Below are positions 1-11,254 of a stretch of DNA of 64,000 nt, piece after piece. A program made the position numbers and the translations under genes. The notes beneath the pieces were generated by a model, which ran no database searches, had not been told where the DNA came from, and saw only the letters and a program-made list of their open reading frames with translations. The stretch lies in NCBI GenBank assembly GCA_037954235.1, contig JBBMOA010000019.1, positions 12,409,305 through 12,473,304 on the forward strand, read 5' to 3'. This DNA is from Aulostomus chinensis (lineage: Eukaryota; Chordata; Actinopteri; Syngnathiformes; Aulostomidae). How positions within the stretch are numbered: the stretch's first letter is position 1; each line of letters opens with the position of its first letter.

Positions 1-49
1 GACTGAAGAACTATGAGAACCAAACAGAACCCGTCCTGGAGTACTACAG
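1..49 (+). CDS. ak3: ak3 penultimate coding exon (partial)
   Basis: The 5' edge is cut by the window. The donor is ACAG|GTATGG. It encodes the helix LKNYENQTEPVLEYY and ends after two bases of an Arg codon. Confidence 0.9.
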
Positions 50-1903
50 GTATGGACATATTGAGGGTATACTGTGTCCATCTATTATGACATCACCAGG
101 ACTCAATTACCAGTCCTGCAAAGAGAACTAAATATGGCAGCGGGCTCCCATAAATGCTGCAATGGGTGAAGGGCAACTAAGTCCTCCTGACCTTTGACAG
201 CCCCCCCCCCACACCCCCCCGCATTCCTCCCAGTAGCTTGCATGAGTGAAAAACTGCTTAAGAGCCTCATTCCATTCCAGGAGGATAAGCTCATGATTGA
301 TTCACAGTTTTCCCCTTACAGATGTTACATTCATACACAAATTCTCATTTACAAAAAAAAAATACATGAGACCCAGCAGAGAGAACATGCGTCATCGTTT
401 CTATTTCTGGACCAATTAGGCAGGAAGTCATTACTTTCCCTCAGACTGCAGGGAGTGCTTAGCTAGCATCCTGCCTCTGTTGATCACAGTGTCTGAGAGG
501 TAAAAACACATTGTTTTTCCAAGGTTAATACAGATTATTATTTACAATGGAGACGGATATTTGGAACAAACAAACAAACACTTGCGGTAAAAAGTGAAAA
601 TCTTGGTGTCATAACCCCTGACACTAAACTTTGTTGAAATGCCTTGAAGCATATATTATACTCAGCAATTGCAAGTAGCTCCCAGTAGCATTTATCACAA
701 GGTTAACTGAAAATGTCAATAAATAAACAAAATAAGGAGTGATCATGTTGTGCCGTGGGTGGGACAACAGAGTGGTGACAACAGACAGAGGCGGCTGCAG
801 CAGAGAGATAGGAGCGCAAATACACACATAGGAGCACACAGTCAGCACTTGTACTCCTGTTTTTTTTTTTAAATTAGCCGTACATGTCTTATTAGCTCCT
901 GCATGAATATTATATCAGCGTCATTGGTGCACCGCCATTCATGCCATTTTTTCTGTCTTATCCTCTATCCTTTTTTGTAAAGAACACTGCAAAATTAAGA
1001 CGGGAAATAAGAAAGTAAATGATAAAACGATGGAAGTAGCTGATGGAGAAGGGTGGGATTAACAAGTGTGTACTTCTTCCCACTTCTTTTCGGACAGGAC
1101 AGGTTAACAAACTCGTATTTTGTGCTTTTTATCTTTTTTTGGTGATATTATTTTCCCTATGAACATTTTGCTCTTTTTTAATTTATCTATTTTTGCTGCA
1201 TGTTCTAAATTCAATCAAATCAATAAAAAAAAAAAATCAATCCAATCCTACTCAAGTGTGTCTATATGTCAGGATGATTACACTGAAAACTACCATGCAA
1301 CTCTTGGTATAGCGAAGTATAGCGGAGGGATGAGTGCCCCGCGAGTGTTGTTCATGTTACAGCTGATCCTGTTGAGTATTAACCAACTGATAGGCCCTTT
1401 GTCACGGCAGCCATTTTGACATTTGTAAGGAGAACAAAGGTGGAATAAATAACATTAATGATGGCTCTGCTCCATTTACAGGAGATGGTCCAGCGCTGGC
1501 TGCAACACTAAATACAGTTAATCAGTTACACCTGGGAATACATAACAAAATGGCTGCTGTGAAACAAGCCAGTTGCGGCAACAAGGCCCTTTTCATAGGA
1601 GCCATTTTTCACATGTAATGATTCTCTTTCTATTTAGTGTATCCAGCCATTCCAGTGGGTTAGTGCGCCTAGTATCAGAGCCATGGCCCACTTTAAGCGA
1701 CCAAAACAGCAGTGTTTACGCTGCTATGACAAGTCAAAATGGCGGCTGTGACAATGGCCTTCAATCACAGCAGATTTCTCTGTTCTCCTAGGAGTAAAGG
1801 TGTGCTCGAGACCTTCTCTGGGACAGAAACCAACAAGATCTGGCCTCACGTCGAGGCTTTCCTCCACAGAAAACTCTCCCCCGTCAATCAGAGAGTCGCA
1901 TAG
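1..1903 (+). CDS. ak3: ak3, 3' end only: mitochondrial GTP:AMP phosphotransferase (adenylate kinase 3)
   Basis: Adenylate kinase 3 transfers phosphate between GTP and AMP in the mitochondrial matrix. Only the last two coding exons are in the window: 1-49 (cut by the window edge) and 1792-1903 (stop TAG 1901-1903). The first encodes LKNYENQTEPVLEYY and ends in phase 2 before a GT donor. The second starts after a CTCCTAG acceptor, completes an Arg codon and reads SKGVLETFSGTETNKIWPHV, then ends in QRVA. This matches the C-terminus of vertebrate AK3 (ETFSGTETNKIWPHV is diagnostic). The P-loop, AMP-binding region and lid lie upstream of the window. The gene points toward cdc37l1, the same convergent order as human chromosome 9p24. 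AK4 is excluded by the ETFSGTETNK tail. The frame is intact in what is visible. Confidence 0.93.
50..1791 (+). other. ak3: ak3 last intron
   Basis: GT-AG intron of 1,742 bases. It contains short poly-C and poly-A runs but no recognisable exon or repeat. Confidence 0.85.
1792..1903 (+). CDS. ak3: ak3 last coding exon
   Basis: The acceptor is TTCTCCTAG. It completes Arg, then encodes 36 residues including the ETFSGTETNKIWPHV block, and stops at TAG. An antisense open frame in the same interval is a shadow. Confidence 0.93.
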
Positions 1904-2910
1904 ATCGTACCGCCACGAGACGGCTTCCAGTTTACCAGCAGGAACCACCACCTGTTTTCATCCAATCACGCTGCCTCCATCTGTGAAACGCCAGCAGCCA
2001 TCTGTGTTTTCATACACTCCTGAATGTCCGAAATGAGCCGAAAGTTCATGTCAGGAAGGAAAAATACAACGACTGCACTTTATATTGCACAATGGTGTTA
2101 AGTAAGGAGGCTTTCAGGAAGTGTGCATGAAAGAGGTCGCTAGAGTAAACGCCAGTTTTCTTTTCACTCCATTACGTGCCTTAGAAAGCCTGGAGACGTC
2201 AGTGACAAGAGAGAGGTGGTGAATGAAGTGGATTTTAAGGAATGGGGTTGTGTGTCAGTTTCAACTTAATTGTTTTTAATGAAAAAAACCAACAACCTGC
2301 CATCACGTTATGGTCAGTGAAACCCCTGGATCAGAGGGGACCGGAGCAAGATGCCCTGAACTAAGAGACGTTTCAGATTTTTGCCACGGCGCCTTCCTCT
2401 CTGGGACTTATTCAGTAGTTTCTTTGTGAAAAAAGGGAAACACACTGGCAAATCCTGCTGTAAAGTGCCTGAAAATGAGACGCGCAGCTCAGTGAATGTA
2501 AATACTTTAATGGACCACCACAGAAAATGACCACATTCATTTTATTCGAATGATCCCCACAAACCTTTATTACACAACACTCAAATTTTAATGCCCTCAT
2601 TTTAACCAGTTTCATCGGGACCATGTCTACTGATACTTACCATGTGTTTTAACTTAACAGCCTGACAATTGAAGACGTATTAATTTAAGACATCTAATTT
2701 ATTCAGGGCAAACCTCAATGCCTATGTGGTTTTTGGTCTTAAGAATAATTCAGCACGTTAAAAGTCAGAGAAGTGCTTTATAGAGCAGATGAATGCTGTT
2801 GGGTCATTTCCTGGAATGTACTGTAAAAAATCTCACCCCATTTTTTGCTCCGTGAACAGCTTGTTTTGTATCTATCACACATCCAAATAAACCCGGTAAC
2901 TCTTTCCAGT
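1904..2910 (+). other. ak3: ak3 3' UTR (end inferred)
   Basis: Begins after the ak3 stop. The first clear AATAAA downstream is at 2886-2891, followed by a GT-rich stretch, so cleavage near 2910 is inferred. No coding signal is seen. Confidence 0.5.
2886..2891 (+). terminator. ak3: candidate ak3 polyadenylation signal AATAAA
   Basis: Canonical hexamer about 980 bases after the stop, with GTGAATGTGTT-like sequence downstream. Other sites are possible. Confidence 0.45.
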
Positions 2911-3824
2911 ACGTGAATGTGTTCCAGAATATCCAGATACTTTCTTAAAAGAGGTCTCCCACATTCTCATAACGGAGGCTGTTGATGCAAATGTTTCAGA
3001 GCTGCTTTGTATTTGTGTTTCTGGTGGGAACAAAAGCCAAACCTTAACATCATCCTGTGACTGAGAGGTGCCACTCAGCATTTCCTTAAAGCTCATTTCC
3101 TACCCAGAAACAGGAGGTTAAGTCATTGACAATTTTTTTTTTTAGCAAAACCTTTATAATGCTTATAATTAAGTAGATGTCAGCATGGACAGTAAAAGAG
3201 AAGAAGTCAGCAATATAAAAAGGAATATTTTGGGAAATATACTGATATGTATTAGAGGGCCGAAACCTTCAGAGACCGTTAGCTTAGCTCAATGATTATT
3301 GGCGTGTGGGAGGTATTAGCATACCAAAAATCGAATACACTTCTCTTACATACTGTCTTCGCCTGGATTAATCAAACTAGGGTTGCTTAGAAGACTAGAA
3401 GAGCGACTGCTGCCAGGAATTGAGGAGGACTACTTTGGGACTAATCGAGATCCTGAACCTGATCTGTGCGAAGCAGAATACATGGAGGACAAACAGGTGT
3501 TGGAAGCTGAGCGGGCAGGAACATGGGTATGCTAACCTTGCATTCAGCTTAGTGTCCGTCAGCTGGTCTCTGTGGGTTTCAGCTCTCTAAAGCAGCACCG
3601 AGAAGTTATATTCATCTTCGTGTCCAACTTGGGGAATGAGGGAATAGAAGAAAATTTCCCCCAAAATGTTGCCTTCCATCCTTCGAGATGACAACACATT
3701 ATTTTAGCTTTCTGACAAACTGTTTTTTTTAAAACAAACTTTTTTTAAAAATATATGAACCTACCATGTAAATGTAGGAAAACATGACCTAATGATGGAA
3801 AGTCAGCAACTCATACACAGCAGA
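2911..3824. other. intergenic gap between the convergent ak3 and cdc37l1 genes
   Basis: No gene is seen. The stretch 3222-3300 (TATTTTGGGAAATA followed by TTAGCTTAGCTCA) resembles a degraded copy of a common teleost interspersed repeat. This identification is from memory of the motif and is not certain. Confidence 0.4.
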
Positions 3825-5475
3825 CTTAAGTCATGAATACTTTTATTTATTGAGCCATCTGGTAATATTTAACTCCGAACTCTGCAGCTCAAAACCAAAC
3901 TGATCGTGTCACTCAGCAGATTTTAGGACTGATTTTTGTTGACCTTTTAAAATAATTTATAATATCTAGCTGGAAGCCTGATGAATGTAGCAAAAGCTCC
4001 CTTGCACACCGACACAAAAAGTCAGTACAAAAGTGAAACACTAAAAAAAAAAAAAAAACGATTCAAAGTAAGCTTCTCTAAAGCCTTCTTGTAAAATACT
4101 AATTTTTCCAAACCCGGACGTCTAGAAACACAACAAAAATTTTAAAAAGAAAAGAAAAACAAAGTCAAAAATACGGAGTGAGGACGAGTAATACAGATAA
4201 GTGTATCACACACCTCGACCTCTTTAAAAGACAGTCTTTCTGTTGTGAAAATATAAAGTGCAGGACACATTCAGATGCAGAGAGCTCCTTTCTGCAAACA
4301 AATATAGTTAAAAGTCTTTTCCTGGAGAGCTCAGCCCCCCCCCCCCCCGCCTCACCTGTCATACCTTTGCTTTCCTCCTCTTCAACATCTCAGAATGAAG
4401 AACTTGAACTGAGCCACTACGTCCACACAGAGCACTTAGACCGGAGGTTGTGGTTATTTTTCAGGCTCTGGATGAAGATGGTAAGCGGTTTCATTTTTGC
4501 ATTCTTGTAGAATTGATGATACATGAAGCCCAGAGGTTAGCGTGATGTGTTCTGCACCACCTGAACACATCTTAATCATGTGACGGTCTGATGGAACCAA
4601 TTCATAGGATGCTTTAAAATAGATCAATACATGTCCTCTTTGGACTGTGCATTCGCATGCATCTTGCACCCAGATAATACCCAGGTATATATAATTTATA
4701 ATTACTTTTGCCACCCCGAAGCAGACTTTAAAATCAGATAAAGATGAGACGCACTTGCTCGTTTTGGATTTTAAATATGGAACCTTTAAGTCAAGGAACC
4801 TAAAAAAGGCAATTTTAAACAACCTTTCCAAGCACTATTCTCTTCCATTTCCAGACATTAACAACAGCTTTGCCTCCAGGTTAAGTACAGGTTGCAACGT
4901 TCTCATAATCTTGTTCATGGCTGAGTCAAATTATTCAACAGGTGCCTACATGTGTTTATGTAGTGGCTGTTTCTATATCCTGGTCCTATCGACACAATCA
5001 GGCCATTTGTAAGACACATAATCAATGCCAACCACAGAGTAGCAATACTATACATATCAAATGTCAGCATCATCTAAAACTAATGGGAACCCAGGATATG
5101 ATTCATTTCCAGCACCTGATCAAAACCCCCTTGTGAGCATCTTCAGGTATCGGACCTGGTACCTTACTACTTTCCTACTAGTATTCTTTGTGTGATCTGG
5201 ATTTGCAGTTAAAGTCGGGAGTAACCAGAATCACTACAGAGTCATCAACGGCTCGTGCATTTAGCCGACAGGTGACACCAACTCACCGCCTGTTAGCCAT
5301 CATAAAATATGATGATGACTGCCTGGGTTTCAGTTGATGAGAGGATCAAGACTTGATGGTCACAGCGCTACTCAGCCTGGTCTGCTGGTGCAAAAAGGGC
5401 TTCAAACCCAACTCGCTCACATGTGGGGAGACGGTGGAGATGGAAGAAAAGCAGCGGCCGACCCTACACCCCCTA
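3825..5475 (-). other. cdc37l1: cdc37l1 3' UTR (inferred extent)
   Basis: About 1.65 kb from the stop codon to the inferred poly(A) site. No coding similarity was recognised. It contains a poly-C tract at 4337-4349 and A-rich stretches near 4045-4160. Confidence 0.5.
3842..3851 (-). terminator. cdc37l1: candidate cdc37l1 polyadenylation signal (two overlapping AATAAA on the minus strand)
   Basis: TTTATTTATT on the plus strand gives two overlapping AATAAA hexamers on the minus strand. Just beyond, the minus strand reads CTGCTGTGTATGAGTTGCTG, a GU-rich element suitable for cleavage near 3825. Confidence 0.55.
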
Positions 5476-5592
5476 CTAAGAGGACTCCATCATGCGTATA
5501 TCGTCCGTTTCTGTAGTGTCATCCTTTGTCCACCTCCCTGCGGTTGTCCACAGTCCGGCCTCCAAGCAGCGCTTCACTGGGTACTCTGCCAT
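5476..5592 (-). CDS. cdc37l1: cdc37l1 coding exon 7 and stop
   Basis: Residues 295-332 plus TAG. The acceptor CACTCCACCAG is preceded by a pyrimidine tract. The tail KDDTTETDDIRMMESS aligns with human KEDDEPKMMDTV. Confidence 0.88.
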   Translation of the reverse strand: MAEYPVKRCLEAGLWTTAGRWTKDDTTETDDIRMMESS

Positions 5593-7488
5593 CTGGTGGA
5601 GTGAAGACAAAAGACGGGAAGATTCAGAGACAACTGAAAACATTCACAGGTTGGCGTTCGCGCTAATGGGAAAAAGGTTTAAAGGGGAGCTGGAGGGGGA
5701 GAGAGAGAAAGAGGGAGGGCAGCTGGAGGAGATTAACCTGCTGTTGTCTAGTTAGAGGATTACGCTGCTTATGTAACAGCATTCTGCCTCTTAACATTTC
5801 ATGCCTTTAAATCTGACCTTAAACGAGCATTAAAAACTCATCGTAGAGTCAGAAATGCTCCTCGGTCTGAACAGCATTACAAAGCAGAAGCAGAGGAGCG
5901 CCGCCTTCAACAGGCTGGATGGCATTCCTGAGGAACAGCAGGAGGAGGAGGGTTTCCTTCTCTCTGACTCGCTGTTTGGCAGCAAGTCAAGCTGTGGGGC
6001 CATCAGAGGGGAGGAGGATTCATTCACTCTCCTCTACAAAAGGGGATTCGGCACTAATAAGATCCCTACATGGACTCCCAATTTCAAACTTGACTAGAAA
6101 TGTCGGTGGCAATTCTGGCAACCTTCACTCCTCTAATGTTGCTTGGCTTTGAGATGATTTCCTTACACCACCCAGAGCAAAGTTACCCAGATAGATATTC
6201 TGCTTTCAAGTTTGATTTTTTTGTTTGTTGGGACAAAAGAGAAGATTCCCAGTGGGGACTTGGGGGGGGGGGGGGGAGGGGGTGTAAATACCGCAATTAA
6301 AGTCTCATCTTCCAGGAACCATGTTTCCCCCCAGTGTAGCACAAGGGGCTGAGGGTTTCATCGCAAGAATAATAATGACCGCCTGTGAATATTTTTAGCT
6401 TTATTAACCCCAGGTTCTTTAGTCTGTGTCAACCTGAGCCGTTGTGACGGAGGGAACGTTGGTCAGAGGATGTGCCTGCCAGCCAAACTGAGACCTTTCA
6501 GATGCTGGAACCACACACTCGATGCAGTTCTGCTATTGAAAATCATGTAGATGCTTTAGTGGATGAAGTTGGAGAACAGAAATCAGGCAGAATGAAAAAT
6601 GAGATTTTGGCTTTAAGAGTGGATGTCAACCGCCATGTGCCATTTATGACTCATAAATCCATTAAATAAACTGAAGAATCTTTAACCCCCCCCCCCCCCC
6701 CAAAAACCAAAACAAAACACTGATTCTGAGAGCATCAGGTGGGAGGTGGCTAATTTCATGTGGAATGACCCACATATTCCTGCTCAACTGTGTCAGCTGA
6801 CGGTTTTTCTAAGAAACTGCAACGGGAGAAATAATCTATTCTTTTTTATATATGAGATGTAACAAGCTAGGAATACAACCAGTCTAAAAATGCATCATAT
6901 CATATTTCAGCTCTCCAACACAAGACAATGATCTTTGCAGCAAAGGAGACGGACATAGCACTCACAGGAAGTAAATAATCGTGAGCTTCTTTGGGGTCCA
7001 GTCTGCAGTTTGTGCCGTTGCTCTGCTGCTCAGTGTCACCTTTACACTTGACGGCGTGTTCTTTCACTCTGTATTTGAAGGCCTCGAGCTCGGTGTGGAA
7101 GACTTCTAAGTAGACGTCTTGTCCCTCCTACAAAGCAACAAGAGGCGACACGGTAAGGACGGCAAGCGAATAAACGAAGGAGGAAATGAGGGACGTGTCA
7201 GTCAGGGATCGCAGCATGAATCTTTTCCAGTGGTCTTGGTGGTGTTTGCAGGGATTATTTTCACCCTTCATCAGTTCTCAAGTAGTCAGATAGTTACATT
7301 TTGCACCAAATCTGTGTGACAAATAATATCAATGGCGTATCACAGAATGGGAGTGGACATCATATGCTTCCATTATGGGCTGTAATACACTTGGCCAGGA
7401 TAAAAACAGTGATTATTACCAATTGACACACATTGCTGCTCTGTTTATCAAAGCGTTCAGCATCAATCCAGCTTTGGTGCTGTAGACT

Positions 7489-7521
<33 letters not shown>

Positions 7522-10229
7522 TTAAATTCAAACATTTTTAAAGAATTCCAGCAGCTGTTGGAACCCCTGGGAACAAGTCAGAGCCTCTGTTATGCCGTTT
7601 TAACCAAAGGAGGGAGGAGCCATTAATGCTGCTCGGATGTCATGATTATGAAAGCTTCAGGTGGTTCAGCCAGTTCTGATCAGACGGGGGTCCCTTACTT
7701 TGGTTTTGTGGAAGAACTGTCTGAAGCAGCCTCTGGGATCCTGCCGGGAGTTTGACGCCATCTCCAGGATGAATTGCATGACTACAGCTTGGTGAGCCAC
7801 CTGCTCCATCAACGCTTCTTTCTGTAGCAAAACAACAGACAACACACTTTAGATGCCCTTAAATCACACTTTATTATTTAGTCCTCGTACTTACACCTTC
7901 AACATAGTTCAAAATTCTGTAAACAGACAGTGGCGTTAGAGCCGTGGTCACAGTAACACCAGCGCTAAGGTGAATGTACGAATGCACGTTACCCCTTCTT
8001 GCTGTAGTCTGATGCACCATAGAATTAAGTAGTTGGCCGTTTCTTCACAGATGAGCTGAGGTTTGTCTGCTAGAAATCTCTGGCTGTCGTCCCACCTCCG
8101 CAACATACCTGACGGACAGAAACAAAACCACATTAGTCTGCACCGTCAGAGGACTGAGGAGCTGACATCCTAACTAAAGTGAGAGAATCTGGAGAGGTTT
8201 ACCACAATAGAAAATGTTATATACAATGAGCAGTGCTGCAGCAACTTGCTGATCAAAATAGTCCATGTCTCATCTTTCTTCTTTCAGCAGGACAGTTTTC
8301 ATTGACTTTTGTCCTTCCACAGGATGATGCGATAACTTATTCTTATTTTTCATTAAACATGGTGGAGCAGCAACAAAGGAAGAATCATTCCTTTTTGGGT
8401 ATAGAGTTGTTTTGGTTTTTTTTTTTTAAATACAGTGTAAAACTACTTTATTGGCTGGACAGGTCTTCTGAGGCAGAGGCCTGCACGCTCCTGGTGGCCT
8501 TCTCGGAATACAGATTCTGGATAAAATACAAAATGGCAGTAAAATAAAATAAAGAAATTAATAAAAAAAACAATAGAACTGTCAATGCTGTGCTGCCTAA
8601 TGTGCCTCTACAGCTTATAGCGTCAATTGCTATTGAAACCATAACACAAGAGTTTAGTGAAGAACAGCAGATGACGTGAAGACTACTTCAGATTTGGCGT
8701 GTGACTTACCGAAATGGCGCAGCTCTTGCTCATACTTCTGGAGAAAAGTCTTGCACTTGTCCTGATCGGTTTCCACAGGTTGATTTTGGACATTGATGAT
8801 ACTCTGGAGGAGTGACAATAATGTGAGGTTGCTAACGAGGGCTTTAAATGACAGCACAAATGTAAACGGCAGCAGCATTGAGATGCCAGCACATCAGTGA
8901 CGGCAGATCTGTTAGCAGTATTTCTCTCTGCGTCACTCATGATTTCTTCCTTCTGTCCACAAACTAACCTTATCAAAAACATCCCAACTTCCTACTGCTC
9001 CCAGCACAGGACTGCGACTGGGTTCCTGACCTCCCAGCATGTTCTCCTTGCGTCGCCACTCCTCCTCAGTATGCGAGAGTTCCGAGGGGTGAGTCAGAGT
9101 CCGGGCGCGTTCCTGCTCCAGGGACTCAGAGCTGTGGACACCTAAAGAACATAGCTGGTCCTGAGCCTCAGCCAGAGTCCAGCTGGACACGATGGAAGCC
9201 TTCACACAGTGCTGCTGGCGCTGGCACAGTGACGCCATGGCACCGTCACAAAGATGTGATGATGGTGTCTGATGGGAGTAAGAAATAGATGTGAGAGCAG
9301 AGGTACATCCAGACAGTCACCCAAGAATGCTTGGACCAGCGGAGGGAAAAGTATACATCTGAAAAAAGTCCTCTAGGATATAAATATTGGAGCAACATTA
9401 TCATATACACATTATTAGTCCTAACATCCTCTTAAGGAAAGGGGTCTTAGCTGACTTTTGGAAATCCAATACAAGTAAAACTGTGGGCAACTACTTGATG
9501 CTCTGGAAACCTCTTATCACCAGGGGGTTTCGAATAAGGGGTGAATATTTGACACATACTCTCTCATCACTCAGTAGAATAAGGCTACAAGCTTTCATGA
9601 CCTCAACCATACTATAGTTGGTGCCAGGGTGGGGCAAGGGCTTAAAATAAATACACAGTCTGTTCTTCACTCATTGATCAATCCATGGTTCGCCTAGCAA
9701 CCACCACCAACCAGCCCCCGCCGCTCAGTGTCTGAGAATATCAGGACCTGAGGGAATGAGAGGGGCTGAGCTCGCCCTCCCGCATCTGGATGACGTCCAA
9801 CATCCCAAAACGATGACACGAGTAATCTGTTACCTTATTGCTATATGCTAAGTGGGACCCAGCTAGCCCAGCTGCGCAGCTCAGAATTAGCGGTCATATA
9901 TAGTTACTAGCTACATAAAACAGTAGCCAACACACAGCGTAACTACACAACGGTGAAGGGTAACAACTACAAAAGGCAAAGTCAAGTAACGCCAATGAGA
10001 AACATAAACGGCTGTTTTCGAGCGATAACTGATGCAAAGATGACCCAACACGCTAAGCTAACTGTTCGTATACTTTTAACACCGTTAAATTGAGTCCAAA
10101 GAGGCTTCTGCAAACAGTCAGCCAACTAGCAGAGCTCCTTACCTGCTGTAGAGGGTGGACACCTCCGCGGGGTCTGGCCGGGGGAGCGGGGTCCCCCCCG
10201 GGCCCCTCATTGTTACTCAGCCACTCCAT
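5476..10229 (-). CDS. cdc37l1: cdc37l1: Hsp90 co-chaperone Cdc37-like 1 (HARC), complete
   Basis: CDC37L1/HARC is a cytosolic Hsp90 co-chaperone, a relative of the kinase-loading factor CDC37. Seven coding exons on the minus strand join in phase: 10229-10143, 9268-8969, 8803-8710, 8108-7993, 7821-7699, 7127-6966, 5592-5476. They total 999 nt, 332 aa plus stop; human is 337 aa. Diagnostic blocks are SSWTLAEAQDQL (exon 2), LQKYEQELRHFGMLRRWDDS across exons 3-4, CEETANYLILWC, LMEQVAHQAVVMQFILEMA and DPRGCFRQFF (exon 5), and the acidic tail TDDIRMMESS, which parallels human EDDEPKMMDTV. The start ATG has G at -3 and G at +4, a strong Kozak context. The N-terminus (about 45 aa) is Gly/Pro-rich and poorly conserved. 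Exons, donors and acceptors are all intact. Paralogous CDC37 is excluded by the HFGML-RWDDSQRF block. Confidence 0.96.
5593..6965 (-). other. cdc37l1: cdc37l1 intron 6
   Basis: 1,373 bases, GT-AG. Contains a G-run at 6261-6278 and a C-run at 6687-6701. Small open frames here match nothing I recognise. Confidence 0.85.
6966..7127 (-). CDS. cdc37l1: cdc37l1 coding exon 6
   Basis: Residues 241-294, EGQDVYLEVFHTELEAFKYR, then a divergent charged linker ending DYLLP. Acceptor TTTGTAG, donor CCT|GTGAGT. Not visible as a long open frame, but the phase and homology to EGYFEAFKNELEAFKSR are clear. Confidence 0.92.
7128..7698 (-). other. cdc37l1: cdc37l1 intron 5 with (CA)n microsatellite
   Basis: 571 bases, GT-AG, with a (CA)n tract at 7492-7521. 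Nothing else is recognised. Confidence 0.85.
7699..7821 (-). CDS. cdc37l1: cdc37l1 coding exon 5
   Basis: Residues 200-240, KEALMEQVAHQAVVMQF then DPRGCFRQFFHKTK. The most conserved exon. Acceptor TTGCTACAG, donor AAA|GTAAGG. Confidence 0.95.
7993..8108 (-). CDS. cdc37l1: cdc37l1 coding exon 4
   Basis: Completes Gly161, then residues 162-199 beginning MLRRWDDSQRFLADKP. Acceptor CTGTCCGTCAG, donor GGG|GTAACG. This is the core of the CDC37-type Hsp90-interacting region. Confidence 0.95.
8109..8709 (-). other. cdc37l1: cdc37l1 intron 3
   Basis: 601 bases, GT-AG, T-rich stretch near 8415-8430. No features seen. Confidence 0.85.
8710..8803 (-). CDS. cdc37l1: cdc37l1 coding exon 3
   Basis: Residues 130-160 plus one base of Gly161. 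Acceptor CTCCTCCAG, donor TTCG|GTAAGT. Encodes FLQKYEQELRHF. Confidence 0.95.
8969..9268 (-). CDS. cdc37l1: cdc37l1 coding exon 2
   Basis: Residues 30-129. The acceptor is CTCCCATCAG and the donor AAG|GTTAGT. It includes the LAEAQDQLCSLGVHSSESL helix and a predicted coiled-coil with EEEWRRKENML. A Met in the exon (9238) could look like a start, but the in-frame join to exon 1 and the length match favour the upstream ATG. Confidence 0.93.
9269..10142 (-). other. cdc37l1: cdc37l1 intron 1
   Basis: 874 bases, GT-AG. Nothing further recognised. Confidence 0.85.
10143..10229 (-). CDS. cdc37l1: cdc37l1 coding exon 1
   Basis: Encodes residues 1-29, starting MEWLSNNEGPGG, Pro/Gly-rich. The donor is CAG|GTAAGG and ends in phase 0. 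CpG-rich. Confidence 0.9.
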
Positions 10230-10260
10230 CACCGCCGACCTGGCTAGCTCTGTTAGCTAG

Positions 10261-10276
10261 CCGCAGCTAGCTGCGG
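10261..10276. repeat. perfect 16-bp palindrome
   Basis: CCGCAGCTAGCTGCGG equals its own reverse complement. It lies 32 bp upstream of the cdc37l1 ATG, inside a run of GCTAGC repeats (from about 10241). Confidence 0.95.
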
Positions 10277-10486
10277 TACAAAGATGAGAATCACTGTGGC
10301 ACTATGTGACCAGCTATCCGCCCGAGGACTGTGTAAACGCCGCTGTAATGATATCACAATCCCGATGTGGGGCTATGACGCCGGGCAGCGCCTCCTGTTA
10401 GTGACTGCGTGAGCTACATTACCAGTAAGTGAGGCTGCTGTCACATCTCCGAAGTCTGTTGAGTCTTTTTAAAGAAGTGACGGCAG

Positions 10487-10513
10487 CACGTGGTAAACAA
10501 CTTTGACCACGTG
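10487..10513. promoter_or_regulatory. inverted pair of CACGTG E-boxes
   Basis: CACGTGGT at 10487-10494 and ACCACGTG at 10506-10513 form an 8-bp inverted repeat with 11 bp between. CACGTG is bound by USF, MYC/MAX, TFE and CLOCK/BMAL1-type bHLH factors. Function is inferred from position upstream of cdc37l1. Confidence 0.6.
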
Positions 10514-10520
10514 TTCACGG

Positions 10521-11254
10521 TCTCAATTATTTCTACTGGATTCCATTATTATTGTTATTGTTATTGTTATAATTATTTTTTTTTTAAGCCAGTAAATATC
10601 TAAGAACAAACATGTTTAATCAACGTTTGCCAGACTTTTTTTTTGGGGGGGGGGGGGGTGCTCCGATGAAATGGATGCACAGAATAAAATTTAAAGTTCG
10701 TATTTTCAGCGGGTTTGGAAGATAAAAGTTTGAAGGTGTGATTAAAGAGCTAAAAATAGTTATAAATTGAAACAGAAAAAAGATTAAAAAAAAATCAGTG
10801 AATGCTGTTACGACACCGTTTTGTGCAATCGTATCAAATACTGTTATCACTGCCATTAACGCCCGACTGAATTATGAACTTTTTTTGTTAAATTACTCCA
10901 TTAAGTTTACGTGTAACCACCCAAACTTAATTTGTAAAGCAAACCAACGAACAAAATACACTGAGAGTTTTAAAGAACGTTTCTAGAAAAAAAAGCATGC
11001 GATTCTCTTCATGATAATGCAACAAATTTGAAAGTACGTTTGCCCATTGGATTGCATTCTTCTAAGTATTTTTAAAGAACACTAAAGTATGTTTCAAATC
11101 TTTTTTTAACAATTACTTACTGTACAATCACTTTTGACTGCATGTACATTCGTTTTTCTTCTGCCAGTGTATATTCCCCAATCCAGGTAAACCCATTTGA
11201 TTTGAACTACATCATATGGGTGTCTGTCGTCGTCACTGACGCCAGAATACTTAC
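10521..11254. other. AT-rich intergenic stretch
   Basis: Contains a poly-T/poly-G run (10632-10659) and A/T-rich low-complexity sequence. No exon recognised. Confidence 0.6.

Larger units (their letters stand above)
10230..10520 (-). promoter_or_regulatory. cdc37l1: inferred cdc37l1 promoter and 5' UTR
   Basis: Immediately upstream of the cdc37l1 ATG. It is CpG-richer than its surroundings and contains a 16-bp perfect palindrome (10261-10276) and an E-box pair (10487-10513). No TATA box is obvious, which fits a housekeeping co-chaperone promoter. The TSS is not resolved. Confidence 0.5.

Noticed and set aside
1724..1951. Protein-like open frame on the minus strand (GKLEAVSWRYDLCDSL...)
   Set aside because: It is antisense to the last ak3 exon; the plus strand matches AK3 residues exactly, so the minus frame is a shadow.
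8933..9238. cdc37l1 starting at an internal Met at 9238
   Set aside because: An in-frame upstream exon with a strong Kozak ATG gives a length close to the human protein.
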